From positions 58,730 to 122,729 of the forward strand of contig JANQPP010000051.1 in the NCBI GenBank assembly GCA_028289405.1: a DNA stretch of 64,000 bases, read 5' to 3'. This document shows positions 46,826 to 56,181 of the stretch, piece by piece. Each line of letters opens with the position of its first letter. The stretch's first letter is position 1. The translations under genes were made by a program, and so were the position numbers. This stretch comes from Pirellulales bacterium. Its GTDB lineage: Bacteria > Planctomycetota > Planctomycetia > Pirellulales > JANQPP01. The notes beneath the pieces were generated by a model. It was given only the letters and a program-made list of their open reading frames with translations. It was not told the origin of the DNA and searched no databases.

Positions 46826-48037
46826 TCACACTTCATTAGCGGTACTCCAGTTCGGCAGCGCGCCAGGCGGATGCGATTCGCTCACGTCCGAACTTGGTTC
46901 AGCACACAGCATCCGCTGAGTTTCAAGTTTCGCTCGGCTCAAGTCACGCTCGCCAAGGCTTTCCAAAATTGCATCCAGAGAGGCGATTTGGCTACGAGTA
47001 AATGGTACCGCATCTCCCGGGGACCAAGTCACCGTGACCAAGCGAGAAATGATGGCCCGCTGCAATGCTTCCAATCCCGTACCCTCACAAACGCTGGTCT
47101 GAATGCCGGGCGGACGCCGCAGGTCGTCGAACTTTGGCAAGTCCGTTTTGGTGTGAACAACCAAGGCGGTTTCCGGAAGCCGTGCTTGAATGTCCGCATC
47201 CTCTTCCGAAAATGGCCGGCTCCTATCCACGATGAACAACGCCAGATCCGCGGTACGGAGCTGATCCATCGCCCGGGCCACACCCATGGCTTCGACGGAT
47301 TCGTCGGCCTGCCGAATGCCGGCGGTATCTTCCAAACGGCAAGGCCAACCTTCGATGGCCGTCACCGATGCCACCACATCGCGGGTGGTACCGGGTGTCT
47401 CATGCACGATGCAGCGTTCAAACCCGAGGAGTGCGTTCACCAAACTGCTTTTGCCCGCATTAGGGGCTCCGCAAAGCGCGACCTTCCACGGTTCGACCAG
47501 ATGGAGGCCACAGCTTCCACGGGCGAGTAACGTTTCGACGAGCTGCCGTGCCGTGTCATTCGCTCCGGAGGACAAGTGATCCTGAAGTGTGCGAATCGCT
47601 TGGGTCAGGCATCCACGCGATTGGTCCAACAGCATGGCGGCCGACTTTTGAGTGAGGCATTCCGCTAGGCGGACTCGTGCCTCGGCAGCCAAAGGGTCTG
47701 ATGCATCTTGGCGGATCCATTCGTCCCAACCCATCACGCGGCAGTCAGCGTTAGCTAAATCGTCGAGCAGCATACCTGTCACTGCCGTGCCCCCATGACA
47801 GTGCAGCTCGAAGCGATTCTCCGCCGTACGGCAGAGCACGACTTCCTCTCCCTGTGGTGTCTTCCAGTGGCCAAACGTGATGATATCGATCGGTGGAGGA
47901 ATGGGACGTGGCTTCGCTTGTAGGAAGTAGCGGGAAATTGCCGCCCAAGCTTCGCCGCCTTCCACCGCCACAACGGCAATGGCGGCTCGGTCTGGCCCTG
48001 TGAGGCATACGGCGGCCGTGAGGGATTCAAAATTCAT
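46826..48037 (-). CDS. mnmE: MnmE-like GTPase lacking the C-terminal cysteine motif
   Basis: A 403-residue TrmE/Era-type GTPase related to the tRNA-wobble-uridine enzyme MnmE. G motifs are present: GAPNAGKSSL (G1), PGTTRD (G2), EDTAGI (G3), TKTDL (G4). The layout, an N-terminal folate-type domain, helical domain and inserted G domain, fits MnmE, and LHCHGGTAV matches the conserved HGG of the N-terminal domain. But the protein stops at LPNWSTANEV and lacks the C-terminal FCIGK-type motif needed for modification, and the usual NGKLDL segment is replaced by RVRLAECLTQKSAA. So it may be a diverged relative with another role. ATG 48037 overlaps the coaX stop. Confidence 0.75.
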   Translation of the reverse strand: MNFESLTAAVCLTGPDRAAIAVVAVEGGEAWAAISRYFLQAKPRPIPPPIDIITFGHWKTPQGEEVVLCRTAENRFELHCHGGTAVTGMLLDDLANADCRVMGWDEWIRQDASDPLAAEARVRLAECLTQKSAAMLLDQSRGCLTQAIRTLQDHLSSGANDTARQLVETLLARGSCGLHLVEPWKVALCGAPNAGKSSLVNALLGFERCIVHETPGTTRDVVASVTAIEGWPCRLEDTAGIRQADESVEAMGVARAMDQLRTADLALFIVDRSRPFSEEDADIQARLPETALVVHTKTDLPKFDDLRRPPGIQTSVCEGTGLEALQRAIISRLVTVTWSPGDAVPFTRSQIASLDAILESLGERDLSRAKLETQRMLCAEPSSDVSESHPPGALPNWSTANEV

Positions 48038-48816
48038 GGCAATTGCTTCGCGGCCAGGGCAATCCCCGATAGGGTCAAATCCGGGAAAACTTGTGGACGC
48101 GGCGTGATATGGGGCGCGACCAGCCGCGCCGCGCCGCCGGTGAGAAAGATCTGCGGAGCGGCTCCCAATTCTTGTTGCGAACGGTCCGCCATGGTCTGGA
48201 GCGCGCCCACCAAAGCCCAAAAGATTCCCGCCCGCATCGCCGACTCCGTATGTTGGCCGATAAGTGACGGTGATGTTTGGATCGCCGTCAAATCGATCTT
48301 CGGCAACAGGTCGGTGAACTCATGCATCGCGCGAGCCGACATCTCCCAGCCAGGAAAGATGGCGCCGCCCAGGAACACCCCCTCGGCGGATATGAAGTCC
48401 CAAGTCACCGCCGTTCCCAGATCACAAACCACGGCCGGGAGCCCGGGTTCTTTGAGCTCTTTCACGGCCAAGGCCGTTACGAGACGATCCACACCCACTT
48501 TTTCCGGAAAATCGACACGGGCATCCAGCAGCAATTCTTCCCAGCTCAGGAAATGGACCCGTGCTTGAGGTCGTTGTGTTTTCAACCAAGAAGTCAATCG
48601 TTGGCAGGTTTCTCGCTGCACGCTGGCGACGATCCAAGACCCTGTTGGATTCGCGCCGGACCAGTTCGCCAATTCCTTTTCCAGACGCTGATCGGCGCGG
48701 AGATGTTCGACTTTGATCGGTAGGGGCAGTTTTCCTTCAACATGAAGATCCGGAAAGGAACCGATCTTGATCCGCGTATTTCCAATGTCGACGGCAATGA
48801 TCGAATTGATCGGCAT
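48034..48816 (-). CDS. coaX: Type III pantothenate kinase
   Basis: Phosphorylates pantothenate, the first step of coenzyme A synthesis. About 260 residues. ATG 48816 gives the conserved start IIAVDIGNTRIKIG (phosphate-binding motif); the frame is open upstream but not conserved. EKVGVDRLVTALAV and VCDLGTAVTWDFIS are the other two family motifs, and PGWEMSARAMHE is typical of the later core. It lies 94 bases after the obg stop and overlaps the next gene's start by four bases, so it is in one transcript with obg and the MnmE-like gene. No type I kinase is in the window. Confidence 0.93.
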   Translation of the reverse strand: MPINSIIAVDIGNTRIKIGSFPDLHVEGKLPLPIKVEHLRADQRLEKELANWSGANPTGSWIVASVQRETCQRLTSWLKTQRPQARVHFLSWEELLLDARVDFPEKVGVDRLVTALAVKELKEPGLPAVVCDLGTAVTWDFISAEGVFLGGAIFPGWEMSARAMHEFTDLLPKIDLTAIQTSPSLIGQHTESAMRAGIFWALVGALQTMADRSQQELGAAPQIFLTGGAARLVAPHITPRPQVFPDLTLSGIALAAKQLP

Positions 48817-48910
48817 CACGGACCAAGCTGAAGCGAAATCGTTGCTTAAAGCGGGCACATTCCGACAGGAGGGTGGTCCAGCAAACTCCCGTTGGCGCCA
48901 AGGCATGGCC

Positions 48911-49936
48911 TCATTCGAGCGATGAACTGCTCTCCGCCTCCGTCCGTTCAAGTTCGGCCAAGTCCCGCACCACGCGGCGAGTCAAATCGTTCAACCCTTC
49001 CCCGGTCACGGAGGAAATAGCCAACACTTTCTGGTCTAATGCCTCTGCAAGCTGAGCTTGTATCTCGGAAGACCCAGGAAGCTCTGATTTGGAGATGGCA
49101 ACGACTTCCGGTTTGTCGGCGAGCGCCGGGCTATAGCAGGACAATTCGTGGCGGATTGCACGATAGTTTTCAAGGGGGTCGGTACCATCGGTCGGTTCCG
49201 GTTCGACCAAATGGACGAGCAGCCGAGTTCGCTCCACATGCCGTAAAAACTCGTGCCCCAGCCCCACGCCGGCGTGGGCATTTTCCACGAGCCCGGGAAT
49301 GTCCGCCATGACGAATGAGTTGTCAAGGTCGACTTGAATCAGCCCCAGGTTGGGCTGTTTGGTCGTGAAAGGATAGTCGGCGATGCGGGGCCGCGCTCGG
49401 GACAAACGGCTCAAGAGTGTGCTCTTTCCCGCGTTGGGTTTGCCGATGATGCCCACATCGGCGATCAGCTTGAGCTCTAGCAAGAGATGCCGCACTTCGC
49501 CCGCTTCACCTGGCATGGCGGTCCTCGGAGCGCGGTTCGTGGAACTTTTGTAATGCAAGTTCCCCCGACCTCCCCGTCCCCCTTGGGCCACGGTCACCCG
49601 GTCTCCCTCGCGGGCCAAATCCTTGATGATGTGTCCCGCTTCCGCATCCCGCACGACCGTCCCGGGCGGTACTGGCAGGGTCAAGTCCGTTCCACTGCGA
49701 CCGTGTCGATTGGACCCACTGCCCGGCTTTCCAGACTCCGCCTTCCACTGCTTGCGGTGGGCTAGAAAGGCCAGATTATCCGCCGAAGCATCAGCCACCA
49801 TGATGATGCTTCCGCCGTGGCCTCCATCGCCGCCATCCGGGCCCCCACGGGGAACATACTTCTCTCGGCGGAAACTGACACAGCCGTTTCCGCCCTTGCC
49901 AGCATGCACCCAGATCTCGGCCCGGTCCACGAACAT
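48911..49936 (-). CDS. obg: Obg/CgtA ribosome-assembly GTPase
   Basis: Essential GTPase of 50S assembly. About 341 residues: the Obg glycine-rich domain (FVDRAEIWVHAGKGGNGCVS, GPDGGDGGHGGS) at 1-158, then the G domain with GKPNAGKSTLL, DIPGLVENAH and ISKSEL. There is no extra C-terminal OCT domain, as in most Gram-negative forms. ATG 49936 gives the conserved start. It follows rpmA by 128 bases, the usual rpmA-obg order, and precedes coaX. In the G4 position the sequence is SKSE instead of the usual NKxD, which is unusual and may affect base recognition. Confidence 0.95.
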   Translation of the reverse strand: MFVDRAEIWVHAGKGGNGCVSFRREKYVPRGGPDGGDGGHGGSIIMVADASADNLAFLAHRKQWKAESGKPGSGSNRHGRSGTDLTLPVPPGTVVRDAEAGHIIKDLAREGDRVTVAQGGRGGRGNLHYKSSTNRAPRTAMPGEAGEVRHLLLELKLIADVGIIGKPNAGKSTLLSRLSRARPRIADYPFTTKQPNLGLIQVDLDNSFVMADIPGLVENAHAGVGLGHEFLRHVERTRLLVHLVEPEPTDGTDPLENYRAIRHELSCYSPALADKPEVVAISKSELPGSSEIQAQLAEALDQKVLAISSVTGEGLNDLTRRVVRDLAELERTEAESSSSLE

Positions 49937-50064
49937 AACATGTACTCTTTGGCCAACGGTAAGGCTTCGCTGACACCTACATCCGAGATCAAGCGACCGT
50001 TCGCACCTCCATGGCCATGACGCCACGTAGTGCAGTTAACCAACGTCTGGGTGCCCTCGAAGAC

Positions 50065-50316
50065 CTATGCCGAAACGGCATCCACATGCACTCGGCGACC
50101 ACCGCGATCGAAGCGGACCACTCCATCGGTCAAGGCGAACAGGGTGTAATCGTTCCCCTGGCCTACGTTCGATCCGGGGTGAAATTTGGTGCCAACCTGA
50201 CGGACCAAAATATTCCCAGCCCGCACTTGCTGCCCACCGAAGCGTTTCACGCCCCGGCGCTGTGCGTTGGAGTCCCGTCCGTTGCGGCTGGAACCTTGAC
50301 CTTTCTTATGTGCCAT
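50065..50316 (-). CDS. rpmA: 50S ribosomal protein L27
   Basis: A large-subunit protein near the peptidyl-transferase centre, 83 residues. The conserved [17 protein letters not shown] start and the [18 protein letters not shown] segment identify it. It precedes obg in the usual order, but rplU (L21), its common upstream partner, is not found within the 259 bases before it, so the pair is split here. ATG 50316 is clear. Confidence 0.97.
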   Translation of the reverse strand: MAHKKGQGSSRNGRDSNAQRRGVKRFGGQQVRAGNILVRQVGTKFHPGSNVGQGNDYTLFALTDGVVRFDRGGRRVHVDAVSA

Positions 50317-50575
50317 GCTTCACCTCGCGCGAGCCAAAATAACGACTTATTCAGAGTCCATCGAACCTTTAAGCATATCTTTTTGCAATCAGAAAGGTCA
50401 AGGCTTTCTCGCAAAGCGCATGGCGGCGATGGGGGAGGTCCAAACTGCATTGAAGGCCTCATCGCGTAACTTGCCGCGTCACCCAAATCTCCATGATCGC
50501 CTGTTTCTGTACGTCCAAAATGGTAATCGAGAAAACCTGAATACTGAAGATCATCCGAGCTAACAGATTACACGC

Positions 50576-51721
50576 TTACCTTGCGTGTACCGAAAGGAGA
50601 TTCATGCCCAATGGCCCGGGCGCGAAGGGAATCGCTTCGTCCAAGTCGATATGAAGAAAACCCGTGGATCCAATCGAGGGTGTCTCACCGTTCGCGAAAG
50701 TGGTCCAGCGCCGGGAATCCGAAATCGCTTCCCATTGCATGTACATTTGCTCGCCCGTGAATTCGTGGCCCACGACACGCGCTGGAATGGCCGTGGATTG
50801 TTTTTCTTGGTCGGTTGAAGTCGGGGGTTTTTCGCTTAGTGAGTACCGCACGGCCGAAGGGCGCAAGCCAAGCACGATCTCCGACTTACCATATCGTTCT
50901 AGAGCCGTCTTCCACTCGGGCGGTAGCGGCCAGGACAACTTGCTGGCGTCATGGAAAATCCAGCTTCCAGCAGCCTGCTCCAAACGTCCCGGAATAAAGG
51001 CTGTTTGGGTAGGGCTCAGGAATTCCATGACGAACCGATTTCGTGGCGAGCCAAATATCTTCTGGGGCGAATCGACTTGGTGCAGTTGGCCGTCCCGCAT
51101 GACTCCGATTCGGTCGGCAATGGTTAGCGCTTCCCGCTGATCATGCGTCACGTAAACCATCGTGGCTTGGAACCGCCGCTGCCAACTCTTGATCAAGGAA
51201 AGTGCCTGCCAGCGGAGGAGCGGATCTAAATGGGCAAGAGGTTCATCCAGCAGATTGCAACCCGCGCCGCGCGTGAGTAGGCGTGCCAAGGCCACTCGCT
51301 GCCGCTCGCCTCCCGAAAGCTCCTCGGGCTTGCGATCCAATAGATGGCCAATCTCCAATTCCCGCGCGAAGGACTGTGCCTTGTCGGTTAAATCTTCTCC
51401 AGCGGTTTGTCGCGGACGAGAAGGAAAGAGGAGATTGCGGAGGACGCTCATGTGCGGGAAGAGGACCTGGTTTTGAAAAATCATCGCCACGTCCCGGTCC
51501 CGGGGTGGCAAACCGTCCACTCGCCGGTCGGCGATGTGCACCTCACCGCTATCTGGAGTCTCCAGCCCGGCAATCACTCGCAAGGTCGTCGTCTTGCCGC
51601 AGCCAGAAGGCCCGGCCAAAACCAGCAGCTCACCATCGCGCACCTCTAAGCATACTCCCCGCAGTGCCTGGATGTTTTTGGGAAAGGTCTTCTGGATGTC
51701 GTGCAAACTTAGCGCTGGCAT
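50576..51721 (-). CDS. Sugar-type ABC transporter ATP-binding protein (MalK/UgpC-like)
   Basis: A 381-residue ATPase subunit. It has Walker A GPSGCGKTT, the Q-loop MIFQNQ, signature LSGGERQRVAL, Walker B NLLDEP and the H-loop VYVTHDQ. Residues beyond about 240 form the TOBE-like regulatory part typical of MalK-type importers of sugars or glycerol phosphate. There are no permease or binding-protein genes beside it, so the ATPase may serve transporters encoded elsewhere. ATG 51721. It lies between rpmA (minus) and a divergent beta-propeller gene; substrate unknown. Confidence 0.9.
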   Translation of the reverse strand: MPALSLHDIQKTFPKNIQALRGVCLEVRDGELLVLAGPSGCGKTTTLRVIAGLETPDSGEVHIADRRVDGLPPRDRDVAMIFQNQVLFPHMSVLRNLLFPSRPRQTAGEDLTDKAQSFARELEIGHLLDRKPEELSGGERQRVALARLLTRGAGCNLLDEPLAHLDPLLRWQALSLIKSWQRRFQATMVYVTHDQREALTIADRIGVMRDGQLHQVDSPQKIFGSPRNRFVMEFLSPTQTAFIPGRLEQAAGSWIFHDASKLSWPLPPEWKTALERYGKSEIVLGLRPSAVRYSLSEKPPTSTDQEKQSTAIPARVVGHEFTGEQMYMQWEAISDSRRWTTFANGETPSIGSTGFLHIDLDEAIPFAPGPLGMNLLSVHAR

Positions 51722-51997
51722 GGATGCATCATATCCCGTCTGGATCCGATGTTGGTCACTTCGTGGAGGCGATGGTGGTCCTCAAAAACCCATGTTATGT
51801 TGAACGACTTCGAATGGAATCTCCTGATCTCCACGTCGTTGAATCCATGTGGAAATCAAGCGGGATTCAAGGCGCCTTGCCGATACCCACGGTGAGTGCG
51901 AGTGTTTAGAACAAGGAATGCCACCTCTCGTGACGTTCACGGCTTTCACTGCCTACCAGTATCGATGCGGCTGTCCGTTGAGTTTTAGGATCATACC

Positions 51998-53362
51998 ATG
52001 AGTTTCCGGAAAACTTGTCTGTGGGTTACCTTGCTTCTCTGCGGTTGCGGCAGTTCGGCCCGCGTGGAGCCGATCGCGGCTCCTCAAGAGCCGCTGACGG
52101 ATGCCTGGGAAGCGGCTGCGTCTGGTCCGAAAGATTGGCCTTGGTGGCGGGGGCCCACGCTCGACAACATGTCTCCGGCGCGAGAAGAAACGGCATATCC
52201 TCTGGAATGGTCTCCAGAGAAAAATGTGGTCTGGAAGAGCGAGGTTCCAGGCCATGGCCATTCCTCTCCCAGTATCTGGGGCGAGCAGGTGTATGTCACC
52301 ACGTCCAACGAAGATGGAGAGAGCCAATCTCTGCTCTGTTTTTCCCGGCTAGACGGCGCGCTGGTGTGGGAGAAGCCGCTTCACGAAGGCGGCTTTATGC
52401 ATCAGCATCGCAAGAATTCGCAAGCCTCAGCGACTCCCGCGTGCGATGGCACGCATACCTATACGGCGTTCATGTGCCATGACGGCGTTTGGGTTTCCGC
52501 CGTGGACACGCAAGGGAATATCGTCTGGCAAACGAAAGCGGGCGACTTTACTTCCCGCCATGGCTATGGGTCTTCTCCGATTCTTTACGAGTCCTTGGTG
52601 ATCGTGGCGGGTGACAATCACGGCTCGGGCTTTCTCACGGCGCTACATCGCGCCGATGGACGGATCGTCTGGCGGATTCCCCGGCCCAACATCTCCAGTT
52701 TCGCCACGCCGGTCGTTCTAGACATCGCCGGCAAGCCTCAGCTTTTGCTCAGCGGTTGTGAAATGGTGGCCGGGTACGATCCGAATACCGGGAAGCGGCT
52801 TTGGCACTGCGAAGGCCCTACGGCCACCACCGCGAACACCATGGCCGGAGCCGGGGATTTGGTTTACGCGAGTGGAGGATACCCGGACAAGGAGATCATG
52901 TGCATTCGCGCCACCGCCACGGGAGACGAGGATGTTACCGAGACGCACGTCGTGTGGCGGGGCCACGAAGGCGTGGCTTATGTGCCCTCTCCATTACTAC
53001 ATGAAAACCGGTTGTACGTCGTGAGTGACAACGGAGTCCTCACCTGCTTCCACGCGGAGACGGGCGAAGTCGTTTGGAAAAAACGGCTCGGCGGCGGCTT
53101 CAGTAGTTCGCCCATTCTGATCGGCGGGCGAATCTACGTGGCCAACGAAGCAGGAACGGTATTCGTGGTGAGCCCAGGTGACAAATACGAGTTGCTCGCG
53201 AAGAATACTTTAGAGGGTGGAGCTTTTGCCACTCCCGCGCCGGCGGGAGGCCAAATATTCTTGCGGACCACGGACGCGCTCTATTGCCTTCAAAACCTGG
53301 AGGGTGCAACTGACGTTGCGCGGCGTGAGACATCGGTATCACCTCTACTAGCGGGGAATTGA
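51998..53362 (+). CDS. PQQ-like beta-propeller lipoprotein
   Basis: A 454-residue exported protein. The N-terminus MSFRKTCLWVTLLLCGCGSS looks like a lipoprotein signal, with Cys15 or Cys17 as the acylated residue. The rest is built of beta-propeller repeats: WPWWRGPTLDNMSP, then blades such as VVWKSEVPGHGHSSPSIWG, and a last blade ending LRTTDALYCLQNL. Similar to the larger propeller protein at 4705-6219 but without EF-hands. No catalytic residues of quinoprotein dehydrogenases were recognised. ATG 51998, with AGGATC upstream. It is convergent with the sulfatase at 53408; whether they work together is unknown. Confidence 0.87.
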   Translation: MSFRKTCLWVTLLLCGCGSSARVEPIAAPQEPLTDAWEAAASGPKDWPWWRGPTLDNMSPAREETAYPLEWSPEKNVVWKSEVPGHGHSSPSIWGEQVYVTTSNEDGESQSLLCFSRLDGALVWEKPLHEGGFMHQHRKNSQASATPACDGTHTYTAFMCHDGVWVSAVDTQGNIVWQTKAGDFTSRHGYGSSPILYESLVIVAGDNHGSGFLTALHRADGRIVWRIPRPNISSFATPVVLDIAGKPQLLLSGCEMVAGYDPNTGKRLWHCEGPTATTANTMAGAGDLVYASGGYPDKEIMCIRATATGDEDVTETHVVWRGHEGVAYVPSPLLHENRLYVVSDNGVLTCFHAETGEVVWKKRLGGGFSSSPILIGGRIYVANEAGTVFVVSPGDKYELLAKNTLEGGAFATPAPAGGQIFLRTTDALYCLQNLEGATDVARRETSVSPLLAGN

Positions 53363-53407
53363 TCCCCTCGAAGCAACCTGCACCCTGAACGCAGGGGTCT
53401 CGAATTT

Positions 53408-54886
53408 TCAAGGGCGTGTCTGGCTGCTGGCGCGGTAACGCTCCAGCATGGTCGACATGCGGGTCACGATCTCGGGGTGTTCGCCGTAGAGATTGCTTTT
53501 CTCCGCAGGATCATTCTCTAGGTGATAGAGTTGGCCGATTGGTTCACCGGGACTCGGTGTCACGCGATTTGGCTTCGGCAGAAATCCACCACCACCGCGC
53601 CAGGGAATGAATTTCCAAGGTCCGTCGCGGAGTGCCAAATCCTTTGGCCCCAGGCTTTGCAAAACCATCGATTCGCGGAGCGATTCTTCGGAAGCTTCTC
53701 CCAGCAGAGCCGGCAAAAAACTGTAGCTGTCAATCCCTGCCTTCGCGGGCAAATCCGCATCCAGCAAGTCCGCGAATGTCGCCAGCAAATCGACGAGCCC
53801 GCAGAGTTGCCCGCTCGTGGCCCCTGGCTCGACCTTCCTCGGCCACCTGGCAATGAGAGGCATGCGAATCCCGCCTTCCCAGATATCCCCTTTCCGTCCG
53901 CGAAATCCTCCCGAGGAATCGTGACCATACTTTTCGACGTCAGGCTCAAACCAAAGGGGCCCGTTGTCGCTGCTCAGCATCACGAGGGTATTTTCCGCGA
54001 TGCCGAGTTCGTCGAGCATGTTGAGCATGCGGCCCACCACGTGATCGACGTGCATCACGAAGTCCCCCAGCGGTCCAATGTCGCTGCGGCCTTGAAAATC
54101 TTCGTTCGGCAGCCAAGGGCCATGGGGCGCGGTGAGCGCGAAGTAAAGGAAAAACGGCTGCTCCCCATCCACACCATGCAAGTGGCGTAGCGAGGCGAGT
54201 GCCTCTTCCGTGTAACGGTCGAGCACTTCCTCGTGGCGAAAGTTGGGCGCGATTTTTCCTTCTCGCCAGAACTTGCCTTGGTAAATGATGGAGTGCCTTT
54301 CTTCCTGGCTGCCGGAGGTCGGCAGCGTGGCCGGCTGCAGGGCCATTCGGTCACGGATGTAGAAATAGGGCGGCTGATCCAAGGAGCCATGTTGCCCAAA
54401 AAAGTGGTCGAATCCCCGGTCCAGCGGACCACCGCGTAACGGTCGATCCTGGTCTTTCACGCCACCCTCGAAACCGCAATGCCACTTCCCCACGCAGGCC
54501 GTGCGATATCCATGGTCCCTGAGCAGAGACGCCAATGTCATCCGACCATCAGCAATGGTGGGGCTTTCTCGCCATCGTAGCGGAGCCCCGCGAAATGGAT
54601 ATCGGCCCGTGAGCAGCCCGTACCGCGAAGGCACACACACGGCCGCCGCCGAATAGGCATGAGTAAACCGCATTCCCTCCGCGGCAAGCCGGTCTATATG
54701 CGGAGTGGGAATTTTCGAATCCGCGTGGTAGCAACCGACGTCACCGATGCCAAGATCGTCCGCCAAAATCAGCAGAATGTTCGGCGGCGCGGAATTTCGA
54801 TTCTCGTTTTCTCTCGCTTGGATATTTCCTGTTGTAAGGCAAACGACAAGTATCGTGAGAAGTTCCCATCCAAGTAGGCGTTTCAT
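53408..54886 (-). CDS. Secreted sulfatase (formylglycine type, CVPSR)
   Basis: A 492-residue exported sulfatase, the fourth in the window. ATG 54886 gives a signal peptide (MKRLLGWELLTILVVCLTTG); an in-frame TTG at 54961 is less likely. The metal site is ILADD, and C84 in CVPSR is the formylglycine position. ACVGKWHCG and MLSSDNGPL follow, and the C-terminus has LYHLENDPAEKSNLY. It resembles the sulfatase at 9962-11533 more than the pair next to that gene (both have AADDLGxGDVGCY and a DPxExxNLY tail), so they may share substrate type. Single gene, divergent from the MscS gene. Confidence 0.93.
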   Translation of the reverse strand: MKRLLGWELLTILVVCLTTGNIQARENENRNSAPPNILLILADDLGIGDVGCYHADSKIPTPHIDRLAAEGMRFTHAYSAAAVCVPSRYGLLTGRYPFRGAPLRWRESPTIADGRMTLASLLRDHGYRTACVGKWHCGFEGGVKDQDRPLRGGPLDRGFDHFFGQHGSLDQPPYFYIRDRMALQPATLPTSGSQEERHSIIYQGKFWREGKIAPNFRHEEVLDRYTEEALASLRHLHGVDGEQPFFLYFALTAPHGPWLPNEDFQGRSDIGPLGDFVMHVDHVVGRMLNMLDELGIAENTLVMLSSDNGPLWFEPDVEKYGHDSSGGFRGRKGDIWEGGIRMPLIARWPRKVEPGATSGQLCGLVDLLATFADLLDADLPAKAGIDSYSFLPALLGEASEESLRESMVLQSLGPKDLALRDGPWKFIPWRGGGGFLPKPNRVTPSPGEPIGQLYHLENDPAEKSNLYGEHPEIVTRMSTMLERYRASSQTRP

Positions 54887-55048
54887 GTTGGTGTCCGTCG
54901 AATTGATGAAAGAGATGGCATCTAGGACGAATCTCGAGCTTGGAACGCTCTTTTTTTCCAAGGCTGAATCCGGTTATTCTGTGGCGCGATGATGCCACTT
55001 TAGAAGGTGGATCCGTCCCAGCGACTGAAATCTCCCCGAGAGGATATC

Positions 55049-56143
55049 ATGTCCAACTTCGAATTGCCCGCGAGTTTAACGGATTGGCTTCCCGAATATC
55101 AGTTGCTTGGCAATTCGGCTGGCCGTTGGTTCACGGCGATTGCCCTATTTTTCGTGGCCAGCATCATCTTGCGTTTGGCGAAAGGGACTCTCGCCAAGCG
55201 TGCCGCCAGCCTCACGCAGCGGACCAGCAGCGGTTGGGATGATGCTTTCGTGGAAGCGCTTGAGCGCACCAAATGGTGGTTTTTGATCGCGCTAGCGGCC
55301 TATCTGGCAAGCCTTTCGCTCAACTTGCCGACGGATACTCAAGCCATAGTGCAAACCGCCGCCATTTTGATTCTGCTGCTCCAAACCGCTTTTTGGGGAA
55401 ATGTGGTGATCACGGGCGGAGTCCGCCGCTATATCGATCAGCGTCTGCAAGACGATCCCGCCAGCGCGATGACGGTTTCGGCGCTCGCCCTCCTGGGCAA
55501 GGTCGTATTGTTTTCGCTGCTGCTCTTGCTCGCTTTGGACAATCTGGGCATTGACGTCACGGCGTTGATCGCCGGTTTGGGTGTGGGGGGCATCGCGGTG
55601 GCCCTCGCCGTGCAGAATATCTTGGGGGACCTCCTTGCCTCCTTGTCGATCGTCTTTGACAAACCTTTCGTGATCGGGGATTTCATCATCGTGGGGGACG
55701 AAATGGGCACGGTGGAAAAGATTGGCTTGAAGACCACCCGGGTACGAAGCCTGACCGGAGAGCAATTGGTATTCCCCAACAATGATCTGCTCCAGAGCCG
55801 GATCCGCAATTACAAACGAATGCAGCAGCGGCGTGTCGTGTTCGGAGTCGGAGTCACCTATGATACGCCTCGCGAGAAGCTTGAGCAGATTCCCCAGATC
55901 CTGCGGGAAGCGGTGGAAGCCCAAGAGCAAGTTCGGTTCGATCGCGCGCATCTCAAGGAATTCGGCGATTTCTCGCTCAACTACGAGATCGTCTACCACG
56001 TACTCACGGCGGACTACAACGCCTACATGGACATTCAGCAGGCGATGAATCTAGTTATCTACGAGCGCTTCGCCGAGCTGGATGTGGAGTTCGCCTTCCC
56101 CACGCAGACGCTCTTCTTGGAAAAATCGGGCAGCCAATCTTGA
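55049..56143 (+). CDS. Small-conductance mechanosensitive channel (MscS family)
   Basis: A 364-residue membrane channel that opens when membrane tension rises. ATG 55049 is chosen because AGAGGATATC precedes it. It has four to five membrane helices, the last being the Gly/Ala pore helix GLGVGGIAVALAVQNILGDL, followed by the beta domain SIVFDKPFVIGDFIIVGDEM and GTVEKIGLKTTRVRSLTGE with the conserved FPNNDLL. The C-terminal vestibule is shorter than in large MscM-type channels. No operon partner; it faces the putative lipid-modifying gene convergently. Confidence 0.93.
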   Translation: MSNFELPASLTDWLPEYQLLGNSAGRWFTAIALFFVASIILRLAKGTLAKRAASLTQRTSSGWDDAFVEALERTKWWFLIALAAYLASLSLNLPTDTQAIVQTAAILILLLQTAFWGNVVITGGVRRYIDQRLQDDPASAMTVSALALLGKVVLFSLLLLLALDNLGIDVTALIAGLGVGGIAVALAVQNILGDLLASLSIVFDKPFVIGDFIIVGDEMGTVEKIGLKTTRVRSLTGEQLVFPNNDLLQSRIRNYKRMQQRRVVFGVGVTYDTPREKLEQIPQILREAVEAQEQVRFDRAHLKEFGDFSLNYEIVYHVLTADYNAYMDIQQAMNLVIYERFAELDVEFAFPTQTLFLEKSGSQS

Positions 56144-56181
56144 GTGCCTGGCGGCAAGGATTTTGTCATGGCGGATGTTTA

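Noticed and set aside
50317..50575. Ribosomal protein L21 gene expected before rpmA
   Set aside because: No frame in these bases matches L21; the pair appears split in this genome.
53363..53407. CCTGC/GCAGG hairpin between convergent genes as terminator
   Set aside because: Only a five-base stem and no T-run on either strand.
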